A DNA stretch of 64,000 nt from Myrica gale (Eukaryota; Streptophyta; Magnoliopsida; Fagales; Myricaceae). The translations under genes were made by a program, and so were the position numbers. Where the stretch lies: NCBI GenBank assembly GCA_963930655.1, contig OZ005609.1, forward strand, positions 13,560,501 through 13,624,500. The letters are read 5' to 3'. Below, one piece after another: positions 47,891 to 59,300 of the stretch. The notes below the pieces were generated by a model. The model did no database searches, was not told where the DNA came from, and saw nothing but the letters and a program-made list of their open reading frames with translations. Each line of letters begins with the position of its first letter. Positions within the stretch are counted from its first letter, which is position 1.

Positions 47891-50356
47891 TCTTGAATTG
47901 AACACATGTTTTGCTTACCACTCTCGTGCTTTTGTTTGTGCTATTGTTTAGGGTTCGTGTATTAATTACATGGACTCTACTTCCCTTTGTGCTGGATATA
48001 AATAATGTTCAAGTGTACTAGTTGTTTCTGCAAATATTTCTACACTGCACAATTTCATAGTGCTGAAATAAAATTTATGTTTTTTCTTGGGGAAGTAACC
48101 CTCTTGATGTGTCAGGCCTAAAACATCTTCATGCCTTATATTTTCAGATGTACAATTTGTACCACACTATTTCATTTTTTGTTTGTTTTGGGTTGAACTT
48201 TTTTTTGTTGGAAGCTAGTGTAAAGAAAATGGATCTATCATAAATGTCTATTTCCGCATGTATTATTTGTTTGTTCAGTTTGCAACTGCTTGAAAAATAA
48301 TCAGTTTCAAATGTGTTATTACAGGTAGCTATTGTTGGGATCGTATCTGGTAGTGCTATTCAGTTTTCTTGTTATCACTACTCGGGTATTTGCTCATCTT
48401 TTCATTATCAAGCATGAAACTTGGTGTTTTATGATATTATTTACTTTCCTTTTTAAAATTTGCTTCCTCATACTCCGAGAGGAAAAATGGGTAATATCGG
48501 AAGACACTAATATCCTTATGATGCCATCAACAGGGACTCAGACGATTTAATCATTATATTTCGGGGACCTCTTTCTCGCAAAGTCAAAACAGCTTAGGTG
48601 ACTGAAGACAGGATAATGCACAAACTTTCTTGCTTTGGTTCTGAATTTTTCTCATGTAGCTTAGACAATAATTTTTCTTGCTTTACCTTTAGACATTTCT
48701 AATTGGAATTTTAGATAGATTAGAATGATGTTCTGCTTATTTATGTCCTTTGTGTTTGTATCATGTAAGTGAACACCTTTGAGCATAATCCCCTAGTGGC
48801 TTACATGCTCAGCAAATAAAATGGCTGGTTAAAGAGGTTTCACTGACAGCCTACTGCAATTACCTTAGTATTTGCGAGTAATATTTTCACAATTATTGCA
48901 CACGCTCAAGCTCTTCATTAAAGAAACAGGATATCTAGAAAGGACATAATGTCTTCTGCCTTTTTTCTTCTTCTTTTTCATTGGATAGGTACTTGACATG
49001 ATGTTAGTTACAATACACATTATTATTTTTGTTCTTGAACATAGAAGTTATCTCTCCCATTTTCATCAATCTTTCTGTTTGTGAATGCAGCCACGAGGGA
49101 AATTGAGGACAAATTCCACATAACTAAGAATCCAAGTGGCAAATTTTTAGATGTCTCACAAATAATGACTCGCTTCGCTGGGATGGCAATAATAGATAAG
49201 GATAACAGAGAGAGAGAGAGAGATAGAGAGTTATAGTACCTTTTCCTTCAGATCTATTATAGAATTATGTTTTTCACAAGTACGATGTCATAACTTCTTA
49301 CGCATATAAGTGGATTTGATTGGAGGTGTATATAGTGGAACTTCAACATGATATGATTACAGCTACATTTTTCACCTGAGAGGCTAGAGTTTCTTCCTTA
49401 GAGAAGCCTTGTAAGCATTTCTCCATGATCTCAATTTCTAAGGAACACGTACCATAACTTCCACACATTAAAAGGAAGTCCATGATCGACCATGTTGTTC
49501 CCCACATACGAGATTCGCCAAAAAATGAAACACCAGCTGGATTTTCTTGGACCAGTACTCATGTATGTGTTTTGATTGTTGTGTGTGTGTGTGTATATAC
49601 ATATATAAACTTAGCATACATAACTACTTGTTTAAAAGAAAGAGGAACGTTCTGCAGTGAATGAAGCCTATTGTTTTCTCTGTTCGAGTAATTATTGAAA
49701 GAAAACCAAAAGTTTAAGCAATATATATAGACTTTGCTTCTTGAGTGCCTATAATTGAAGTCATAGAACAAGTAACTAGCAAATAGACAAACAAATTTAA
49801 GTGTTGGGCAGAGTATTGTCGGCAGCAGCATTCTGTCGAATACATAGTGTGCCACAGAGTGGCTCAAAGTTGTTGAGCAAAGTTTGTTGCATAGACTGCT
49901 TCTGAGTACAACCAGATCACAATCCATAGTACAAAATATTCCTAAAACTAATATTCTAGCTGGGATGTGTGTTGGTGGAGCTGAATTGGAGAAATTGTTG
50001 CTGAGGTGTTGAAGTGGCTGAATCTTCTAGTCGTTTTGCAACACTCAATATTCATTTATAAACTACATATCCTGCCAAAAGGGAACTTTTGCCAATTCCT
50101 TCTTTAAAGAGAACCTGAAGAGAGAAACACATAAGTGTCTTCCATAAACCCACGGATCCATACCAAAGGATAATTTCAGCAAGACGAACAACGACTGATA
50201 GCAGCAAATTGTGATCGCAGATGTGAGGCAATATTGACACGTACTTCTTCAAATGTCAAGAAAAATGGGTTGGTGGTTCACTAAAAGCACCATCGTTTCA
50301 CCTTTCTAAGCCTATATATCCACTGAATTGTATAACGTTAATCCAAAAGTTTAATC

Positions 50357-50578
50357 TGTTGAAAGTAGGAGTCCCACATTGCTTAGTAATGTGGGGTGTG
50401 TGAGTTTGTATAAAAAATTTTATACTTGATAAGTGAGACATCCATTAGGGGAATACCCAATTGGATTAATTGTGTTAACTCACTTATATTTCAAAACATT
50501 ACATGGAGGGCTAATTTATAAGCCAAAATTCTCACATGCCCCACATTGCTAAGCAATGTGGGACTCCTACTTTCAACA
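50357..50578. mobile_element. Inverted-repeat insertion (solo LTR or MITE) in the CACTA element
   Basis: 222 bp that begins TGTTGAAAGTAGGAGTCCCA and ends with its perfect 30-bp inverted copy (50549-50578, ...ACTTTCAACA). The start resembles the LTR of the TRIM at 23114 (TGTTAGAAGTCCCACATTG), and a TG...CA boundary would fit a solo LTR. No 5-bp target duplication was found, so both a palindromic LTR and a MITE remain possible. Confidence 0.6.
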
Positions 50579-51240
50579 CTCCCCCGCTTACTCAAGGTGG
50601 ACAAACCGACAAACCTTGAGTTTGTTTATTACTGTTTGTAATAGAACATGTGCTTCTCAATTGTAGATTTTTCTTTTTATTTTGTCCTCATTTTTCCTAT
50701 TCTTGTTGAATCAACAATTTTGTGTTTTTTGCAGGTTGACATATTTATTCGGAAGATAATCTCAATCCCAGATGTTCAACATATAAGTTTCGTACTCGAA
50801 TCTGAAACCGAAAGAGCCCCTCTTATCTTTTATTCTAGATTTGAGAAGATGGTTGATCTTGCACTCTGCACTTGACCTTTGTCATACATCTGAAGAATGT
50901 GAATCTTGAACCTACCGCACCTGCCTGAGACTGAGTGATCTCTAAGCTAGCATTGTTTAACTTTTTTTTCTCTATTTACTGGGTCACAAATGATCCTTTT
51001 GGAGTTTGTCAAAAGAAATGAATTTTCTGATGGTTTAGATTACTTATGGTACTTGACGGGCGCCAGAACCAAAAACGAATATATCATGATTTCTCAAGTG
51101 CATTTTTTTTTTGATCGTAATCTTTCAAAGTTGTTCTCTTCTGCTTGAATAAGATTATTGGATTTCTTTGGAACACTAAGAATGATATCATATACCCATT
51201 CAGAACCACCTTGTAGTTTTACAAAAAGAGCTACAGCTAT

Positions 51241-51930
51241 TTAGCATCGTCGATGAATTCCTTAGCACCGCCGTGGATGAAAAAAACACCCTGCCGACAA
51301 ACTTTTTAGCACCGTCGTTGAAAAAAAACAAAACGGTCGACGAATTCATTAGCACCGTGGAGGAAAAAAATAGAACCTGCCGACACAAATTTCTTACCGT
51401 CGGTGAAAAACATCGACGTCCTCTGCACGTCGAGTAATTTCTTGGCCGAATTTAATTTGTCTCCATCGGTGAAAATCAACGATGTCCTCTGCACGTTGAC
51501 GTAAGTCATTTTGGACTTGTATTTTTCTTTGTCGGTGAAAATCTATCAAGTCACCTTCTTCACGACTTCATCCACGACAGCAAATGAACGTCGACAGAAA
51601 CTTTCTTCTCAACGGCTTCATCCACGACGAAAAGTTAAACGTGGACAGAACCAAAAACGACGCCATTCTCACGTCGACGGAAACCTGCATTAAAGGGGCA
51701 TCGCCGACCAAGTTAAGCTAGTGAAAGGCTTCTCCCGACTAATGCTGGGTGTTTTACCCGACAGTAAATCCGGTCGGAGTAGACATTCTCTGCCGATGAA
51801 GAAGTACAGAGGTGACTGATAGTCAATCCGGACGAAGCATCAGCGACGAACATTCGACCATCGCATAACCTCATCAAAGACAAAATTCGACTATAAACCT
51901 ATTATCTGTGACGACTGGTTTCGTCGTTGA
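51241..51930. repeat. Right subterminal repeat array of the CACTA element
   Basis: Degenerate repeats of TTAGCACCGTCG, CGACGAATTC, CCGTCGGTGAAAA and CATCGACGTCCTCTGCACGT follow one another to the right end. Related words occur within the first 300 bp of the left end (TTCAACGACGAAATTC, TTGTCGACGACC). In characterised CACTA elements such arrays bind the TNPA protein. Confidence 0.75.
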
Positions 51931-51953
51931 TGAGGAAGTTTCTTGTAGTGACC

Positions 51954-53026
51954 CCTACTAATAAGTATCAGGTTGCATATTCATATATTTGTTTAATTAA
52001 TAAGCACACTTGATAACATAAATAGAACACATTCTTTATTAAAATAAAAAAGAAGAAGACAATTCATCAGCGCAAAGTTTAAGAATGTTAAGGTTCTAAT
52101 TATAAGTAGTCAACAAAAACACAAATATGAAAAACTGAAAATAACAATTACTTATATCATGTTATACATGCTCTTTTCCATCCCAATAAAACTGCACATT
52201 TTTATATCTATTTTTATCACCAATCTCACGAGAATTCCCAGTACTTCGAACAACCAGGATTTGTTTCCATGCTAATTATGCTTATAAAATTACTCAACAA
52301 TAATAACATATGCAGTGTTATCCAAAAATTATACCCTTTTAGGGAATATCGTATAGGGAATATGAAATAGTTAAATTTAATTTTAAGGATTAAATATACT
52401 TTTCACCCAACAATTATTGTAATTAGATACGTTGCATCATAAACTATCATATTTAATAAATTCCAGCCTCTAACTATCAATTTTAGATAATTTAAAAAAT
52501 TCATTAAATTTTTAGACCAAAATAACGATAATGCTCTTAACCCATTTTGCATATATTGAAGATATTACAGTAAATTATTTAGGTTATCAGATAATTATTG
52601 TCAAACAAAAGGTGCAACGTGTCTAATATCTAAGTTGTTGGAGATTGTGTTAAAAGTATTGGTGTTTGTGTAGAATTTTTTATGATTTTGGATGTTCGTT
52701 CTGTGAATTATGTTACAATTCATTTGTAGCCTAAACGAATATTCCCTAGTAGTTGAATGGTGCAATGCGTCAAGTGAGCAGCTTATGGTGTAAAACATCT
52801 AATATTATTAATTTGAGATACAATGTGTCAAATATAATAATTTCATAATGCACTGTGTCAAAATCCCTGTAATTTAATTGATGAGTGGTTTGCGTAATGA
52901 AACCACGTAAGCTCGGATTCACACCCCGAACTTTCAACACTCAACTCGGCTATGTTTCGTTACGCAAATTTTCAAGGTAAGAACGTTTGAGTGCAAGGTG
53001 AATGTATGTAATAGTCACACGTCGAC
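51954..53026. other. AT-rich spacer between CACTA element and helicase relic
   Basis: No gene seen. Around 52390-52560 and 52610-52870 a decayed inverted repeat is suggested by words such as AATTATTGTAATTAGATACG and TTGACACAGTGCATTATG-like matches. The missing first exon of the helicase relic was not found here. Confidence 0.45.
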
Positions 53027-53226
53027 TATGTTTGTTTTGTTTTCAAAACGTTTTCGAAAAAATTTCAAAATCATTTTTTCATCAATTTCAATACCTTTTC
53101 ACCAATCCTAATAACTTTTAACAAACTTCAACAACTTTTAACAAACTTTTCACTAATCCCAAAAGAATTTACACTACCTAAAAGAAAACAAACACATAAA
53201 ATATTTTCAAAACAAAACCAAACATA
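53027..53226. mobile_element. MITE, Tourist-like family
   Basis: 200 bp beginning TATGTTTGTTTTGTTTTC and ending with an imperfect inverted copy (GAAAATATTTTATGTG... TATGTTTGG on the reverse strand). Flanking duplication is not clear. It lies just upstream of the first recognisable helicase exon. Confidence 0.65.
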
Positions 53227-53302
53227 TTTTCAAGGAAAGAGCTCACAAGTTCCACAATTTCTCTGGAGGAGGGCACCGAACTAATAATATGCATGCACTC
53301 AA

Positions 53303-56300
53303 CCTAGAAGATTTTCTGTTGTAGCTATTGCTAAAATGGTTGCAAAAGCTCATAACTGTGAAGTGGTAGGAGAAGTTGGATACCATATAGGTCATTCAAA
53401 GCATCCATCAGCAAGGTATCTTAAGGTCAATAATCTCCTTGTATAGTTCTATCATGTTAGTCTGAGTGTTGTACTACTTAGCTCAACAAATTTAGGTAGG
53501 AATTTGTGTTAAGTCTTTGCTTTATCTTTCCCTGGAACCATATTTGAATGAGGATTTCTTTGCCAAGATGTTTTTGTATATGCATGGATGTGATTTTCTG
53601 CATTTCTATACTTGGGATGTGCTTCAATTTCATCAAACTAAAAGTGCCTTCTTTATAGGAGGTAGATAAGGTCATTCATGACATTATCTTGTCTTATTAG
53701 CCTCGTGGCATTATCATGGAGCTTATTTGCATGTTAAAAATGTTCAAATATTCAATTTGATCAGAAAGGCCAGTTTAGGTTCATGTGAGTCCTCATATTA
53801 ATTCAAAGAACAAAAGTGTCACTCGCTTACATTGTGGTGATCACGTGAAGTGGAAGATTTGTGGAAAAACTTTTCTGTTCCATTTGTCAGGCTACATATG
53901 CTATGTCACATCCTTTGGGGTATTAATTGTACAGAATGAAACACCCAGATATGACTTCTGGACCAGGAATGTGGTTGCGTAGTAATTGAAGGAGCATAGA
54001 ATAGCCAATGCTTCGTATTCTATAAATTGGACTTGCGAAAGATACCATATATATCTTATAGATTGAAGAACAAGGAAACACATCAGTTAAAGTTACTTGT
54101 ATCAAAACAAGTCAACAAAGTTATAGCTGCTTTTGTTTCCAGAGTTTCACATGCAACAGATAAGTTGGTTGCTTTTCCTCACGTAGCGCATGTGTGCTAT
54201 GTGAAGAAAACAACCAAATTATGACAGTGGCCTGATAGGAAGTGTTGTTTCCCTGTGGAAAAAGATTAGACTATGTGAAAGATGGATATAGTGGAAACAA
54301 TGAGGCTAGACAATCTATTTCAGATGTACACTGGAAAATGTTTGTTTGGTTTTTTCAACTGATACAGTCTTCATTTTGGTTTTGTTCTCATACAGATAAC
54401 ATAAGTTCTTGGAATAAGTTCAGAGCTACTATCCTTGAGATATTGTTCTGGTCCAAGCCCTTCCATGGCTAAAGTCAATATTAAGCCTGACGTGCACGAG
54501 CTTATTCATAAGCTGGTGTTACATATCCATGAGAAGGAATTAGACATTGGAAAGAGCATTTTGTTTTTCCTTCCAACATATCATTCGCTAGAGAAGCAAT
54601 GAAACCTTTTGAAAACCGCTTAGTTCATCCTTCAAAATTAACATTCTACGTAGCAGTGTCGACACTGAACAAGCTCTCATGGCAATGAGGATCTGGAAGT
54701 CCCATCGCAAGGTACACCTTAATGGGTTCTACCTATTTGAAGCTACATTATGGTTACTTGTAACTCATGGCCAGGGAAGAGGCAAGAAGGGATGAAAGTG
54801 GATTTGATATTTAGGCATAAAAGATATGGTCTTGATGTTTTGTTAAGCATAGTTGCTCTTTTTCTTTTTCTTTTTAATGTCGTACGTAAGTATTCATTTT
54901 GTATTGGAAGGAGAATGTAGGTCTAATTTAATTCTTACGTGCTTCCATACAAAGCATGATCTTTGGTACTACTGAAACTTAAAGTCTAGGTGTAATAATC
55001 TAGAATGTGAATTTTTCTTTGTAATATTCTTCCCTGACCAATTTTTTGCAGCTGCAAGGTCCTTTTTGTTGTTGTTGAGCCAGCTGGTAATTGCCATTAG
55101 TTGTACATTTTATTGTTGTGGTGGTGCTTTGTTGAAAATATCATGTTGCACGGTAATATTGGCTACAAATATTTCTGAGTCATCTGTGACAATACCCAAG
55201 GTGGCATATGTCATTGATTCATGCCGATCATTATAAGTTTTTTGTGACAGTAATTGGAGAAGGAAAGCTACAGAACTTGTTTGTGTTTCCAAACCTCAGG
55301 TAATGAGGCATTGTACTTGTTATTTTTACTAATTTGTAATCACTAGGATTTGCTTGGCTCTTTATTTTGATATTGTGCTGCAGGCTGAACAACGTAGAGC
55401 ACGAACTGGTCAAACTTGTGATGGCCAGGTGTATTGGTTGGTTACAAGGTCATTTTCCAGCCTGCTCGATGATTATGAGTGCCCATCTATACTGAGGTTA
55501 TCATTGAGGCAGCAAGTGCTTCTTATCTGTTGTGCTGAATCTAAAGCCATAAATGATTCCAAGGGTACGGTGGTGTGATCTCATTTTACTCTAAATTCTG
55601 GCCCTCTTATGAATTTTTAAAAAGAATATGAATTCCTTTCTTTGGACTAAAGATATGATCAATTACAACAGAGGTTCAACAAAAAACAATTTTTTTAGTG
55701 TTTAGCTAGTAGGGTTACACCACTAGTGTTGTGACCCAAGCCACATTTACCTTAGATAGTGGAAAAAGTTTATGTTCAATTTTTTATGCATTTGTATCCA
55801 TTCAAACTGGAAATCCTTGCTTAATGTAAAGCTTCTGAAGTTGAGTGTAAACCTCTACCCATAAGATACTCCGTTGATGAATGCTTGGATGAGTTATCCT
55901 GTAATGCTTACAAAGTAAAAAGAGGTGTCATGTAAAATAAATATCCAGTCACTTATCATGGACTGTAATCATCTATAACACCTTTTGTTTGTAGCATAAA
56001 TGTCTTCAGTATTGCTTTTGGTTGAATACCCTCTTAATTATTTGATTTTTCCTCTTAAATTTTGCTATTAAGATCAGTAGTAAGTACGTGCAATTTGACA
56101 AAGAAGCTTTGACACATAAATTCTAGCATATTCTTAGAATCTGGTAGTCGTTTTCTCCCCAACTGAATGGATAACATGATAGTGGTATCTAGAAGGACGT
56201 GATACATGAACTAATTTTCATTTTTCACCATACAAAATTACCGGGCTAACATGGTTGGCCGGTTATGTTCTGTTGCACATTTTAGATCTACCATGACAGT

Positions 56301-59300
56301 TGAATATGGTCCTAATTTATGCAACTTTGATGCTAGCCTTAATGCAAAAGGCTCTGGATCCACCAGATATTGAAGTTGTTGAGGATGCATTGAATTTGTT
56401 TGTTCACATGCATTGGAGAAGACATCTGCAAGAGATCGCTATGAGCCTACATTTTATGGGCGGTTGCTTGCCAGTTTCTCATTGTCTTTTGATGCTTTTG
56501 TGATAATACTCAAGTTTGGGACGAAGGCATTGTTCTGGCTGTACTAATGGATACGCAGCCGCTACCCATTCTTCATCCTTTCGAAGAGGAACATTTGGTA
56601 CTATTATACCATGTGATTGAACTTTCTAGATTAAAAAAATTCACTCCATTGCTTGAATAGTTGCCTTATGTTATTGATTAATGTTATTGCACAGTTCATT
56701 GAGTACATTGACTGCTACTTTGGTGGAGATAGTGACCTAACTGGACGAAAGGAGATGGTATTCATGGGAAACTAGTGTGCATATCAGTTTTGGCAACTTG
56801 TTTTCAAGGTAAAATAGTATATTTTTACCAGGTTGTTTGGAGCGTTTGATAGATTTTGAATGCGTGATTTATACATTTCGTTTCTATCGAGGGTAATCAC
56901 CGACTTGAACATTTGAGACAACTTCTGAAGTTCAATTAGATGAAAGCTACCACGTCACTGCTGCCCAAGGTTGAAGAAGCATGATGTTTTTTCCATAATC
57001 TTCTCCAATCATCATTACATCATGTCTTGGAAACATGTATGGGTCTATGCTTTGACTATATAAGCTCACAGTTCTGTTTCTTTTTAAATGTATAATCTTG
57101 TACAGTCCAGCTATATTATATGTCGCACATACTCATTGATATGAGTTGAGTGGCATGCTTTCAACTTTTCAAGATCAATTGTCTTTCTTCTCAGATGAAG
57201 ATGTATTGAGTTCCCTTCACCGTTTTAGGCCCAGATTTCTGGCCACATCTGACGAGCTACCATCATTCTATGATCCATATGAGTTTGAACATACATGCCT
57301 TCTTAAATGTCAGCAACATGCTGATAAAGATGCACTTCCTGTGGATGATGAGCACCCTGAATCATCCCCTGGAGTAATAAAATGTGTTGTTGCACCATTT
57401 ATTGCTTCCAGTCACTTCCAAACCAATGACGTGGTTGAAAATTTGGCAACTACGATTAAAGAGGTATCTTCTCTTGACATTCTTTTGTTCCTTATCCTTG
57501 ATATAAACTGACACTCATTTGACTTGTCATAAATGCAGATAAAAGTTCTGTATATAGAAGACCGATCTGGTGATTAGCATAAAAGCATGGATGATGTTTC
57601 TCATGTCAATGTGGAGGCTCCTATATGTCTATTTTTTATTAATGGATCCTGCAACAGGGCAAGTCAATGCTCCTTTTCTCATTCACTTAAAGCAAAGAGA
57701 CCCGTTTGCAAGTTTGTCTCTTCTTTACAGGTATCTCACCTGGGGCTTCAATCTATTCAATGTTGGTTTGAAGTTTTTTATTTGGCTTCCATTTTGTTCA
57801 GTAGTATGACAGTAGATAGTTTTACTTTATGTTGGGATAGCTTTAGGTGTATATGTACCCTCATTTATCCAACCAATATATGTGACCAAATGCTCACTTT
57901 TCTGCTAAAATTATCATGTGAACGTATCAGACATTTTTTTTTCTGGTACCAATTGGGTCCTGGAATAGTGATGATAGCTGTAGCAAATACTCTAAAAAAG
58001 GTTATTTTTAGTCGAATTTTAGGAGTAAATACTAAAATACACAACTTTTCTTTGGGTATGTGGTACACAGTAACTGCATGCCCCTTCGACATTTGAACTC
58101 GTTGGACTTGTATCTTCTGGGTCCCCGTCCTACAACTTGCTAAGCATGTCTATTGCCAGTGCTCATCTCATACTGTTAGTATTCCCAGATGCTTTTGAAT
58201 TTTCCAATCAGCGGATTGTTATTATCTACAGAAGATGAGGTTAGTACTCGTGGTTTTAATCTTAATCTTTCACTGGTTAGCAGTTCATTGATAAAGTCAT
58301 GTACATAATTTTGGCCAAATCCTTGTTTAGTGCACAATTGTCAAGTGAGTGGGTTGCTTATTTGGATGAAGCCAAATCTTAGGCAATGAATTGTTGTTAG
58401 GATCTGAACGTTATACGCAATTTGCTACGATATTTTTTGTTCAGTTGCTTTATGTGTATTAATTATCTCAATACTGAACTGAAAAATAAAGTAACTAATT
58501 GTAAAACTAAAGATCATCAATTTCTTCCATGTAGATTTCTGCTCAAAATAGAAACTTCTTCTCAAAGACAGTGTTGGCTTAGAATGTACACTGAAAGTGC
58601 TTATGTAAAATTGACATAATTTCCATGGCCAAAACAGTCTTTGTATAAATGTTTTTTTTTCATTTTAGAAGTGTTACAGCAACTTGATTAATCCTGGAAG
58701 GACGTGGAGCTAAATAGAAAATGGCTGGAAGGGGCTGGTTGTAGAATGTTTGGGAAACGGTTGCTGAGCTGTAAGGAAGTTTTATGGTTGGCTGGGTTAG
58801 CCTAGCGGGAATTCTGTAGAGTTCGACTTGACCTTCTAGAAAGTTGCCCATACCTTAAAATAATTTCGTTTGACTATTATACCCATACTAAAACTAGATA
58901 CAACTCTCCTCACTTATGTTTACGTGACTTGTGCATTTGACTATTCTCCTAACTCTAGAAATTTCCTCTCTATGCGATATTTCCCAATTTCACTCTCTTT
59001 GTGCAAGATTCGGTTTTACTGAGGTCTGAAGGTGAGAGTTTGTCCTCTTCCCTCTGGTGGAAGATTTGAGTGACATAGATAGCTGAGTGAAGGTTGTTCG
59101 TCTATACAAATTTGCTGTTGAAGATCTACATCACCAAGTGTTGAGATTCTTGAGTGGGTTCTCAAGAACGACTGTCGCTGAAGGTTTTAGAGGTGTTCAC
59201 GCTTACGAGTTCGTGGGTTCCGCTGAAAGAACGAGTACCAGAGTTGTTGGTTTTCGTGTGGGTGCCTGGCACCAACCCAATTTGGTAGATTGGGCGATAT

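Larger units (their letters stand above)
44827..51950. mobile_element. 7.1-kb CACTA (En/Spm) transposon
   Basis: Perfect 12-bp terminal inverted repeats: CACTACAAGAAA at 44827-44838 and TTTCTTGTAGTG at 51939-51950. An exact 3-bp target duplication ACC lies outside both ends (44824-44826 and 51951-51953). Several hundred bases inside each end are rich in short GTCGACG, CCGTCGGTGAAAA and related words in both orientations, the usual subterminal binding region of CACTA elements. I see no frame resembling the large TNP2-type transposase, so the element is probably non-autonomous or heavily altered. It does hold exon-like segments on the plus strand (45589-45656, 46903-47029, 47570-47885, 50735-50875) and a nested inverted-repeat insertion at 50357. 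Confidence 0.93.

Noticed and set aside
53785-54224. Short frames between the first two helicase segments
   Set aside because: They do not match the helicase domain expected there and contain stops in all frames; treated as decayed intron or insertion sequence.
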